Source: Anas platyrhynchos (lineage: Eukaryota > Chordata > Aves > Anseriformes > Anatidae). From it: a stretch of 64,000 bases of DNA. Each line of letters begins with the position of its first letter. Within the stretch, counting starts at the first letter, position 1. This document shows, in pieces, positions 13,301 to 21,200 of this stretch. The translations under genes were made by a program, and so were the position numbers. The DNA lies in contig NC_092601.1 of assembly GCF_047663525.1 (NCBI RefSeq), positions 19,504,001 to 19,568,000 of the forward strand, in the 5' to 3' direction. Below the pieces are notes generated by a model. The model worked only from the letters and a program-made list of their open reading frames with translations, was not told where the DNA came from and searched no databases.

Positions 13301-16300
13301 TATAACTGGGAAGCAGTAATTTCAGATGGAAAACATTAGTGATGCAATGATATTATCTTTGTATTCTCTGGCAACAGTTTGCACTAGTTCAAACAGGCAC
13401 TTCCCCAATCAGACTGCACATCTAGAGCCAACACATCAATCACTCTCCAGCAGGATCCAGTTCACTGAACCGCTCGTTATCTAATAGTTCCTCCACAAGC
13501 AAAGTTTCCTTACCGTACTCGCTGCCTCCGGTGGAGGTGCTCAGGATCGTCCCATTTTCTCCACTGTTGAAAGTATAGCAGTTGCCGTGCAGGGGATGAT
13601 GGAAACGGGTGAAATGCCTGAAAGAAACCAAATATTGTTGCATTGCCCTCTGCAGTTTTAACTGCCTCTGGCAGAAACTCAGCAGGTTTGGACTTTTTTT
13701 TTTTTTTTTTGGCCAGTAACATAGCAGGACTGGATTTGGATTTTTCTTTTTTTTTTTTTTTGTGCAAGCACTTTATTTTCCCGATTTTTTTTCTTTTTTT
13801 TTTTTTCTTTTTCTTTTATTCCCTTAATATCTTGAAACTACATGGAAATATGATGTTTTAACAGCACCAGGAAATGAGATTTCAGAGGTTTTAGTGCGGG
13901 AGTCGGGGCTGAGAGAGTGGGGGGGCAGATTTCTGAACTAGCAGGAAGGTGGCAGTGGAGTGGGCAGAGTCCTTTCTCATTCAACAGTCAAGTGTCCAAA
14001 GGAACATGAATCTTCATTTTTCAGAAAAGATGTCACAGCCACGGCCATGTAGGAGAGGCTGAGCAAACACCCTTGCAGTTCAAGCACGTTCATGTCTTTT
14101 CCTGAGAACCTCCCCTCCCAGTCAAGCAAATCTCTCCTAATTCCAATAAAATATTTTATGATTACAGACACAAACAAAATGCTTCCAGAAAAACTTCAGC
14201 TCTACCTGCTAAGGTGAGAGTTACGATGCAGCTCACTTTGTACGTGGCAGTGGGAAAATTGCTAAAGCCATGTACAAGTGCAACTTCATCCCAAGGGCTG
14301 CACCTGGGAGCTCTGCTGTTATCCCGGCATTAAGGGATGACTCTCCCACTACCAAGACACACAGGAATTGCACTGCAGCAATCATAAGCAGGTAGACCCA
14401 ATTCTGACAAAAAACATGAGTTTATCTGAAATGTGGAGAGCAGAACACTGAGACAAATGAAATTAAAGACCATAATTGAAGTTCATTAAGACATGAATGT
14501 TTGCTTTCATTTAAAAATAGAGCTGGTTCTTGCTGGAATTCAGCAAACTCCAAATATTAAATTCCTACGTATGACATACTTGGAAATAAACCGGTAAGCT
14601 GGCAGGTATTTTCTGTGCACTGACCTTTTGTCACAAGATAGGCCATCAAAGAAACATGTCAATAGAAGGTCGTCAGCAGAATAACTCAATTCTTCTTTAG
14701 TCTCCAAGGGAATTTGAGCCATGATGTTCATGTAATGCAGTTTGTACCACTCTTGGATAGCATTAACACCAGAACTGAATGTATAAAGCGCACACTCACT
14801 GCTGTTGTTTGCATCGCACTGATAATTACAAAGGAGAAAAAGCATTTCAGATGGAAAGAAACGATGTGTCCTATAAAGTCTGTGTGTATCATTTCTTTCC
14901 CACTGTAATAATCACATTTGAAGTTCTAGTGGCAGCAAGAGGACAAAGGGGCACCAAAAACCTTTCATTCAGGGCTAAACGATACAGTCAAATGCTTCAG
15001 GCCAAAAAGAAAGGTCACGGATGGCACTAAGTCTGTTTTGGCCAGACTTCAGGAAGGCGTTTCTCCTCCAGAGAGCGGGAGATGGATCTGCAGGCAGCAG
15101 CGGAGGCAGACCGGGCAGAGGGGTGGGCAGAGCTTTATTCACTATCGTGCCACTAAGTGAGCAATAAAACCAGCAGTGGGATACCCCCCCCAAACACCCC
15201 CTCAATGCCCCCAGCAGGAGGTTGCTGCCCAAGGAAGGGTGCCACTCACCAGCTGGAAGCCGATGATATCGTTTGAATCCCCGGAGTTCACGATGGAGGA
15301 GTCCTTGTGAAAGACACTGCCCTCAATTTTCCTCTTCCTCCCGCTGCGGAGGTCAGTGGCCGTCCTGGAGAAGTCCTCGAACTTCAGCAGAGGGATCTGA
15401 TTGAAGAAGTGGCTCTCTGTCTCGTTCCAGTCACCCGCCGAACGGCGCACCTTGGACTTGCCCTCTGAGAACCCATAGAAAGTCTCCAGTGCTTTTTTTG
15501 TCTCTTTGTCCAGTTCTGACAAGTAGTCTTTCATCGAACTGTACCTGTGTTAGAGAAAACAGGAGAACATCGTGTCGTTCACTGCACTCCCCACCTGACT
15601 GCAGCACGCTGCCCGCTGCGCTGCGCGTCTCAGTGCTCAGTGGGTTCTTTGTCACAGACCCGCGGCCATCGCTTCTGACCCCATTTGTTTAAATCGGCAT
15701 GGGGAGAGGCCGAGAGGGCTCAGGGAAGGGACCAGGGAAGGGAGCATTGTAAGCAGAGCAGACTGAGACGATTCCCAAGCTCCTGGGAGGTTTTGCCAGC
15801 ATGCCCGAGGAGGCAGCGTGTGTGGAAATGTGACTTCTGCAGCTGTGCCAGGAGGCAGCCGGAGAGCTGGACAGCAGGGAGGGACTGGGGCGGATAGCTG
15901 GCAGCAGAACAGACCTCAGCATAAAGTGTAATTTGGCAGGAAAAAGACATTATTGATAGCAAAAGTCAAGACATCCCCTAGGAAAATAAAGGTAACGGAG
16001 GAGTGACAGCTGCTCCCTCTCCCCTCTTCGGGAGATGTCACTGTTTGTAATCCTGGAACGGCCGTCATAGGGAGAAGGAAATTTGAAGAGTGCCACAGAC
16101 CCGCCAGGGGCCGTCTCCAGCAGAAAGCTAAACCAAGAGCTGCGGCTCGGCAGGCAGTAAGCGGAGAGAGATTGTGATCCACAGGTGTCTGAGAGCAAGA
16201 GCATGGAGCTGATGGAAGGGAAGGGAAGGGAAGGGAAGGGAAGGGAAGGGAAGGGAAGGGAAGGGAAGGGAAGGGAAGGGAAGGGAAGGGAAGGGAAGGG

Positions 16301-16741
16301 AAGGGAAGGGAAGGGAAGGGAAGGGAAGGGAAGGGAAGGGAAGGGGGGCTGAGGAGCAGCAGGGCCGTTCTGCCCAAAGTGCCCGCAGCCGGCACTTCCA
16401 GCCCGGCGGCCAGCACAGCCTTACTTGTAGGGGTTGATGTTGCAGATGGTGACGGCAGGGAAGGGCAGCTTCTGGAACTGGACCGTGACGGACACCGAGG
16501 CGCTGTAGTAGTTCAAGAGCAGCTCCGCGCACTGCCAGAGGATGAGCCCCACGGCGCTCAGCGTGAGCAGGATCCAGATGAACCTGCGCAGCCGGCCCCG
16601 GGACACGACGATGCGGCGGCAGCCGTGCGTGTTGGTGTTGAGGCAGTACCAGCGCATCAGCTCGCTCAGCGTGGGCGCCTGCGGGCCCCGCACCGGCAGC
16701 GTCCTCTTGATCCTGGCCGTGATCTTCTTCCCGGGGGCCAT
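6918..16741 (-). CDS. SCNN1G: SCNN1G, epithelial sodium channel gamma subunit (12 coding exons)
   Basis: Gamma subunit of ENaC, which forms the amiloride-sensitive apical Na+ channel with alpha and beta subunits in kidney, gut and lung epithelia. Twelve coding exons join without a break into 1950 nt, giving 649 residues, the human length as I recall it. Features visible: an N-terminal gating HG motif (H39-G40), TM1 at about 54-76 followed by FPAVTICN, and a large extracellular domain with conserved Cys. Potential N-glycosylation sites include NET at 146. The prostasin-type RKRK site is at 175-178. TM2 follows residue 530 and carries an SCS selectivity-filter tripeptide (538-540). A C-terminal PPNY motif (624-627) is the PPxY site for NEDD4-type ligases. 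All 11 internal introns are GT-AG. The first, furin-type cleavage site is altered (see findings). The start at 16741 matches the mammalian MAPG start, but an upstream in-frame ATG at 17119 is possible. The gene is head-to-head with USP31. Confidence 0.96.
7656..7731 (-). CDS. SCNN1G: SCNN1G coding exon 11 (aa 496-521)
   Basis: Encodes TDLANLMVFYKDLNE and SENPTNT. The acceptor is CTTAG and the donor GTGAGC. Confidence 0.95.
7932..7990 (-). CDS. SCNN1G: SCNN1G coding exon 10 (aa 477-496)
   Basis: Encodes DWMLRVLSWDKGQ and the lysine-rich segment leading to the pre-TM2 palm. The acceptor is TTCCAG and the donor GTAAGT. It ends two bases into codon 496. Confidence 0.95.
8255..8312 (-). CDS. SCNN1G: SCNN1G coding exon 9 (aa 457-476)
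   Basis: Small 58-base exon encoding SFKEWALTTSIAQWPS and the adjoining VSE. The acceptor is CCGCAG and the donor GTCAGT. The intron before it is only 78 bp. Confidence 0.95.
8391..8469 (-). CDS. SCNN1G: SCNN1G coding exon 8 (aa 431-457)
   Basis: Completes the Met at 431 and encodes YCYYRLH through LGCQQICKDAC. The acceptor is TTGCAG and the donor GTAAGC. It ends two bases into codon 457. Confidence 0.95.
8907..9024 (-). CDS. SCNN1G: SCNN1G coding exon 7 (aa 392-431)
   Basis: Cys-rich segment ICLHSCFQ, CGCAQYTQPLP and YCNYKKNPNW, a hallmark of the ENaC thumb/palm disulphide cluster. The acceptor is CCCCAG and the donor GTGAGT. It ends one base into codon 431. Confidence 0.96.
9025..10196 (-). 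other. SCNN1G: SCNN1G intron between coding exons 6 and 7
   Basis: A 1172-bp intron of ordinary, moderately AT-rich sequence. No repeat family or gene is recognised. Confidence 0.8.
10197..10295 (-). CDS. SCNN1G: SCNN1G coding exon 6 (aa 359-391)
   Basis: Thirty-three codons with KLSKPYSDCTE and the NLYNKSYSLQ strand; NKS is a potential glycosylation site. The acceptor is TCTCAG. The donor is GTAAAT, a weaker match than the others. The exon sits between introns of 2.6 kb and 1.2 kb. Confidence 0.95.
10296..12891 (-). other. SCNN1G: SCNN1G intron between coding exons 5 and 6
   Basis: The largest SCNN1G intron (2596 bp), moderately AT-rich. I recognise no repeat family, RNA gene or additional exon. 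Confidence 0.75.
12892..13055 (-). CDS. SCNN1G: SCNN1G coding exon 5 (aa 304-358)
   Basis: Encodes the LQVVLYID strand through EYPFIEDIGTEIET to TSIGMHF. The acceptor is CTTCAG. The donor is GTGAGT, directly after a complete codon. Confidence 0.96.
13056..13513 (-). other. SCNN1G: SCNN1G intron between coding exons 4 and 5
   Basis: A 458-bp GT-AG intron with no distinct element seen. Confidence 0.8.
13514..13617 (-). CDS. SCNN1G: SCNN1G coding exon 4 (aa 269-304)
   Basis: Carries HHPLHGNCYTFN and ILSTSTGGSEYG, matching the mammalian segment almost residue for residue. The acceptor is TTTCAG and the donor GTAAGG. It ends one base into codon 304. Confidence 0.96.
13694..13830. repeat. T-rich simple tract in SCNN1G intron
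   Basis: Four T-rich runs in about 137 bp, including an uninterrupted T17 at 13694-13710, separated by short mixed sequence. On the SCNN1G sense strand they read as poly-A tracts. No retrotransposon body is seen next to them. The rest of this intron (13618-14624) shows nothing else. Confidence 0.85.
14625..14818 (-). CDS. SCNN1G: SCNN1G coding exon 3 (aa 205-269)
   Basis: Extracellular domain segment with YTFSSG, EWYKLHYMNI and TCFFDG motifs typical of gamma-ENaC, plus an NSS sequon. The acceptor is TATCAG and the donor GTCAGT. It ends two bases into codon 269. Confidence 0.96.
14819..15249 (-). other. SCNN1G: SCNN1G intron between coding exons 2 and 3
   Basis: A 431-bp GT-AG intron. A short C/A-rich patch at about 15182-15200 is the only low-complexity sequence. 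Confidence 0.8.
15250..15544 (-). CDS. SCNN1G: SCNN1G coding exon 2 (aa 106-204), protease-cleavage region
   Basis: The acceptor ACACAG completes codon 106 and the donor is GTGAGT. This exon holds both activating cleavage regions of gamma-ENaC: KVRR at 137-140, where human has RKRR at 135-138, and a conserved RKRK at 175-178. The inhibitory tract released between them is about 35-40 residues. An N-glycosylation sequon (NET, 146-148) lies inside the tract. Confidence 0.96.
16216..16345. repeat. (AAGGG)26 pentanucleotide microsatellite in SCNN1G intron
   Basis: Twenty-six uninterrupted AAGGG units (130 bp) in the 880-bp intron between SCNN1G coding exons 1 and 2. The SCNN1G transcript would carry CCCUU repeats. 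It is a homopurine-homopyrimidine mirror repeat with G-triplets every five bases, so triplex or G-quadruplex folding is possible. No transposon is seen beside it. Assembly collapse could hide a longer true length. Confidence 0.97.
16425..16741 (-). CDS. SCNN1G: SCNN1G coding exon 1 (aa 1-106)
   Basis: Encodes the cytosolic N terminus, TM1 and the FPAVTICN segment. It ends two bases into codon 106, before donor GTAAGG. Its acceptor lies eight bases upstream of the ATG. Confidence 0.96.
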
Positions 16742-16905
16742 GGCGCTGCCTGCAAGGGGGCACCGCGGGGCTGAGTCCGGGGCCGACGTGCCCGGGACGT
16801 GCCCCGGAGCCCCGGAGCCCCGCTGCCGCCCGCAGGGGCTGGGAGGGGGCCGGGGCCCGCTCCTCGCCCCCGCCCGCGCCGCTTGTGCCGGTTCGTGCCC
16901 TCGGA

Positions 16906-16935
16906 AGGGACGGGACGGGACGGGACGGGTCGGGG
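16906..16935. repeat. GGGAC pentamer repeat in promoter block
   Basis: About five consecutive GGGAC units, the last degenerate, between SCNN1G coding exon 1 and its presumed first exon. A related cluster of GGGAC/GGGGC units lies at 17288-17320. These G-triplets could form quadruplexes. Confidence 0.8.
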
Positions 16936-17007
16936 CAGCCGCGTTCCCCCCGCCCGGCTGTGCTGTCCCGGGGCTCCGCACCGCCCGCGGCAGACCCGAG
17001 GGGGCGG

Positions 17008-17063
17008 CCGGACCCGGACCCGGACCCGGACCCGAACTCGGACTCGGACTCGGACCCGGACCC
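17008..17063. repeat. Hexanucleotide repeat (CGGACC/CGGACT) in promoter block
   Basis: About nine six-base units, CGGACC at both ends and CGGACT in the centre, just downstream of the presumed SCNN1G first exon on the minus strand. It has the look of a variable-number repeat. Confidence 0.85.
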
Positions 17064-17088
17064 CTCGCACCCCCCGCGCCCCCCTCAC

Positions 17089-17119
17089 CTCGGCCGCCGT
17101 CCGGGCCCGTCGGGGCCAT
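17089..17119 (-). other. SCNN1G: Probable SCNN1G exon 1 (3' part), possible in-frame upstream start
   Basis: Coding exon 1 is preceded by a good acceptor (pyrimidine run plus TTGCAG, boundary 16750/16749), so an upstream exon exists, as in mammals where exon 1 is untranslated. The best donor upstream is GAG|GTGAGG with the exon ending at 17089. An ATG at 17119 within this exon would splice in frame to the usual start and add 13 residues. The 5' end of the exon is unknown, so the feature covers only the ATG-to-donor part. The exon itself is an inference. Confidence 0.5.
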
Positions 17120-17541
17120 GCTGCCGCTGCTGTCCCGGCCCCGGCGCCGCCGCTGATGGCTCTGCGGCCGCCCGGCCCGGCACCTACCCCCCGCCCGCCC
17201 CCGCGGGGCCCGCCCCGGCCCGGCCCGGCCCTGCCCTGCCCGCCCCGCCGCGCCCTGTGCGGGCACACAGCGCCGCCAGCCGGCAGGGACGGGGCGGGAC
17301 GGGACGGGCCGGGGCGGGCGGGTACAGCACCGGGCGGCCGTCGGGGGGCTGCGGCCCGGGGGCGGCGGGGGGCGGCTTGCACGGCCCCCGGGATGAGGCC
17401 GACCCCGGCCACCCGCCCCGTGTCCCCGTGGGGGGTCCCCGTGGTGTCCTTGCTTCCCCCGCCGGCAGTGGCGGTGTGACGGGGGGGGCTGGGGGAGTTT
17501 GGGGGGGGGCCGCCCGTCGGGGGGCGGCCGTGCCCTCAGCC

Positions 17542-17552
17542 AAGATGGCGGC
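17542..17552 (+). promoter_or_regulatory. YY1-type site, USP31 promoter or leader
   Basis: AAGATGGCGGC matches the core-promoter YY1 motif. Two further ATGGCGGC copies follow at 17579-17586 and 17623-17630. YY1 motifs of this form are often placed at or just downstream of start sites of TATA-less promoters. Confidence 0.55.
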
Positions 17553-17637
17553 GGGGCCGGCTTCTGCCCGGCGCGGCCATGGCGGCGCGGTCACGTGGGG
17601 CGCGGCCCGCCCCGCCCGCGGCATGGCGGCGCCGTGA
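17545..17637 (+). other. Upstream ORF 1 of USP31 (30 codons)
   Basis: ATG at 17545 in strong context (A at -3, G at +4), with a stop at 17635-17637. It is in the USP31 frame but closed before the main start. A second ATG at 17579 opens a 26-codon ORF ending at 17659. Relevance depends on where transcription starts, which the sequence does not show. Confidence 0.45.
17590..17597 (+). promoter_or_regulatory. E-box GTCACGTG, USP31 promoter
   Basis: GTCACGTG matches the USF/TFE-type E-box and lies about 100 bp upstream of the USP31 start codon, among the YY1-type motifs. This is a motif match only. Confidence 0.45.
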
Positions 17638-17694
17638 GGCGGCTGCGGCCCGGGGCTGAGCGCGGCGGGGGGATGCGCGCTGCGCCGCGCCGCC

Positions 17695-18294
17695 ATGCAG
17701 CGGGTGGGCGGCCCCGGGCCGGCGGGCAGCGCCAAGGAGAAGCGCTCCTTCAGCAAGCGGCTGTTCCGCGGCCGGGCGGCGGCGGGCGGCGGCGGCGCGG
17801 CCCCGGCCGCGGCCCCTGCCCCGGCCCCGTCCCCGGCCGCGGCGCCCGCCTCCGCCGCCCCGGCCGCGGCCCCGGGGCGCTCGCTGGGCGGCTTCATGAG
17901 CCGGGTGCTGAAGACCCTCTCCACGCTGTCGCACTACGGCGGCGAGCCCGAGCCCCGCGGCCCGCAGGCCCCGCGCCCGGCCCCGCCGCGGGCGGCCGGC
18001 GGCCTGGGCAGCTGCCTCCCGCCGGGGCCCCCCCGCAGCCCCGAGCCGCCCCCGCCGCCCGCCGCCGGCCCCGAGGCGGTGCCCGGCGTGGCGGGGCTGC
18101 GCAACCACGGCAACACCTGCTTCATGAACGCCGTGCTGCAGTGCCTCAGCAACACCGAGCTGTTCGCAGAGTTCCTGGCGCTCGAGCAGTTCCGCGGCCC
18201 CGCCGAGCCCGGCGAGGTGACGGAGCAGCTGGCGCAGCTGGTGCGGGCGCTCTGGACGCTGGAGTACACCCCGCAGCACAGCCGCGACTTCAAG
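17695..18294 (+). CDS. USP31: USP31 coding exon 1 (aa 1-200), Cys box
   Basis: Two hundred codons holding the basic N terminus, the Pro/Ala-rich linker, the catalytic Cys box (C142) and WTLEYTPQHSRDFK. The donor GTGAGC follows a complete codon. The exon is extremely GC-rich, which explains long open frames in its other frames. Confidence 0.97.
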
Positions 18295-21200
18295 GTGAGC
18301 CCCGCGCCTCCCGCGTGCTCCTGGCCCCGTGAGCTGCCCCTGGGGCCTTGCCGGGCGGCACCGCGTGGCTGCGGGGTGTGAAGGTGGCGCCTCTCGGTGC
18401 CCTGCCCGCACCGTGCCCCTCGCTGCCGGGCAGCCTGGCCGGGTCCCGCTCCATCACCGCGTTCATGTCCCCATGGGCCTTTCCTGCGGTCAGCAGGTTG
18501 CTGTCCCCCCGTGTCGGTGCCGTGGGACGTTTCCCCCGCACTGCTCGGGGTGCTGCAGCCCACCTGGGCGTGGGGTGTGTGTGGGCACCTTGAGGAGCAG
18601 CAGACAGCCCGGACCCATGTGCGGGTGCCAGGTAAGTGGCAGCACCGTGTGTCCCCACAGCTGCTCGGGGCGGCCGCTGCTCAGCTCCTCGTCCCCAGCG
18701 GGAGCCCCGGGCAGGTGCCAGCGCACTCACTGCTGACAGCACTGGAAGCCAGCTGACAGCTCTGCTGCTAATTGCCTGGCGGAGGTGCCCGTTTTGCTGT
18801 TTCATACCTCCCTTGTGCCACGCTAGAAGTTGCAGTGAACTTGTGGCAGGGCCGGGAGCACCGGCAGTGCGGAGCAGGGCGGCTGCTGCAGGAGCTGGTG
18901 CTGCCGGCGGGGCCGAGGCCCTGACCCCAGCACTCCCCCCTCTTGCCCTGCACACCAGAACCACGCGGTGCCCGGCATGGGCAGAGCGGGGTCCCCTCCT
19001 CCCGGCCTGCAGCAGGGTCCATGTGCCTGTGGTGTAACCGCACCCTGGAGCGCCTTTGGGAGAAACGAGACCCAACTGCTGTGAAAACACTCCGGGCCTG
19101 CCGTGCTTCTGGAAGCCGCTCAGGGTTGTTGAGCTTTGCCGTGAGGGCTGCCTGGCACGGCCGTTGGCTGCAGGGAAGAGCAGGCACAGGGGCAAGGGCC
19201 ACGTGCAGACCCTGGCAGCCGGCACCGCTCGCTCACGGGGCAGCTGGAGAGCGGCTGCCAGCCCCCAGGCTGCCGGGGGCCTGCCCTGCTGTGATCTCCC
19301 TGCCCCGGAGCCTTCCTGACAGCAGCAGAAATCGTGGGCTCCTCCTGAGTAATAAGAATCAAAAAGCTTGAAGGCGAAGCTATCTTTTGGCAGCACAGCT
19401 GATAAAGGGGAAAGCAGAGCAGCTCTTAGGCCAAGGAGTGCTCTTTGTGCAAGCCCAAGGTAGAGGTGCTCAGATAAGAGAGGCAGAAAGAGGAAGGGAA
19501 ACAGATACGTGGATTAAATTAAGGCCATGTTCCAGGCTTTGTTTTTTTCCTAGTGGAACTTTCTGTGTCTGTTGGCCACCATCACTAACGGTAAGTGAGT
19601 GCTGCTCTGCTCCTTGGTGCTGTAGCTGGAGCACATCAATCTGCTACCTGCCAGGCCCTGGGAGGCTTTAAAAAGCCTCTTGCTGGGGGGGATCTTGTGC
19701 AAGCAGGTCCTGCTCAGAGCCATGCGGTATCAACAGGCCTGGGTCCTACTCCAGGGGACTTTGTTGTCGTGTCAAGTGCTCGGCTGTTTCTGCACAGGGG
19801 TCAATTACTTTCACTAGTACATTAATGCCTCTGAAGACAGTCAGGTAGCCTGAACCTGCTATTAAATGCCGTGTTCTTAATTAAAAATTTCTTCAGCAGC
19901 AGACTTGCACGGTTAATTTAAATGTATAAACAAGAGGCTTGTATTTGAGACGGGTGAAGATTGGTGTTTTCACTCTGGAAACTCTTGTTTGTTTGTTTGT
20001 TTGTTTTTAAAGGGCGAAAAGTGTTTTCAGGACAGTTGTTTCGTGCTTTCACTCCAATAGTAGCAGTTACTGACAGTAACATTTATTTGGTACTTGAGCA
20101 GCTCTTTATCCAATGTGCTAAGAAGTGTTTCTGTTTGTGGGGTTTCTTTTTTTTTTCTTTTCTGTTTTCCTCTTTTGGTGCCATGTATAATCGGGTAAAG
20201 GCAGTCCTTGATTCCTAAATCCTTACCTGCAGGTGCTAAGCATATTTTGGGGTGCAGGATAACACTTATCTAGCTCATTCTTACATCTGTAGGCATTTTT
20301 CTTGGGACACTTTTCCAAGAGAAGGCCTCTCAGTGTCCTTGTGGACAGGGCCCTTGGAGGGGGTGAGTCTCTTGATGCTCTCTACCCTTAGCTGTTTTTT
20401 TCTTGGTAGTATTCAAAGCATTTCTCCTTGTTTAGGTTGGTCTTTGAGAAAATATCCATCCTACGGACTCATGAATCACAAAGTCCTGCTGCTAGAAACG
20501 AGCACAGTGCGATTGAAACAAGTGGTTGTGTAGCTGCGGGGCCAAGGGGTCGCTCTGCGGGTGATCTGCAGGGCTGTGCCCTACGGGGCAGGGAGGGAGC
20601 CCCTGGAAGCGACCTCCCCGTGCTCCTGCTGTGGGGCATCGGGGCTGCCCCGGGGGCTCTCCTCGTCCCCAGCAGGTCCTGGGAGGGGGCAGAGGGTCTG
20701 AGGGCTGCGGGGTGGAGGCAGGACAGGGAAGGAGCCGGTGGGTGCGGGTGCTGGCAGTGCAGGGGCACCACGCACCTCCCCTTGGGTGGCACAGCAGAGC
20801 CGGGCACTGCTTTGGCTCCCCGATTGCCCCCTGCTCTCGTGCAGTTTGTTAGCAATCCTTCCCCTGACAGCTCCGTCCTTTTTATTTTCCTGCCTAAGCA
20901 GAGCTGCTGCTTTCATAACTAGTGCCAATATTGCAGCTCGTGCTTCCTCTCTCCCCTTTGTGATGGGGTGACAATAGCAGCAAACATCCATTGTGTCAGC
21001 AGGAGCTGTGCTTCGGGCTTGTTTTTTTGCAGGAGCTGTCCCTGTGTCCCCACAAAGTTGCTGGGAGCTCAGCTGTGCGGACAGAGCGCCCTTTGTGCTG
21101 GGAGCCAGCCTGCAGCGCTCGGAGGTGCTGGTGGGGTCTTCACTGGGGAGGAGTTTCATTTAAACTACTTGGGTTTTAAAAATCCTGTACACTTACCCAA

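Larger units (their letters stand above)
16400..18560. promoter_or_regulatory. CpG-rich divergent promoter region of SCNN1G and USP31
   Basis: Extremely GC- and CpG-rich DNA spanning the first exons of both genes. The usual translation starts are 953 bp apart on opposite strands (16741 minus, 17695 plus). The interval holds several GC boxes, three ATGGCGGC (YY1-type) motifs and a TCACGTG E-box on the USP31 side. I see no TATA box at a suitable distance. Promoter activity and transcription start positions are inferred. Confidence 0.75.

Noticed and set aside
16128..16763. Open frames rich in FPSLP repeats through the SCNN1G intron
   Set aside because: The repeat peptide is the CCCTT strand of the AAGGG microsatellite. 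It runs across a clear GT-AG intron.
16421..17266. 281-codon unspliced minus-strand frame covering SCNN1G coding exon 1 and promoter
   Set aside because: Reads through a good acceptor at 16750/16749. Only the part from 16741 (and possibly the spliced 17119 exon) is credible.
18290..19396. 368-codon minus-strand frame in USP31 intron 1
   Set aside because: Low-complexity Ala/Gly/Arg/Pro translation in CpG-rich DNA with no homology recognised.
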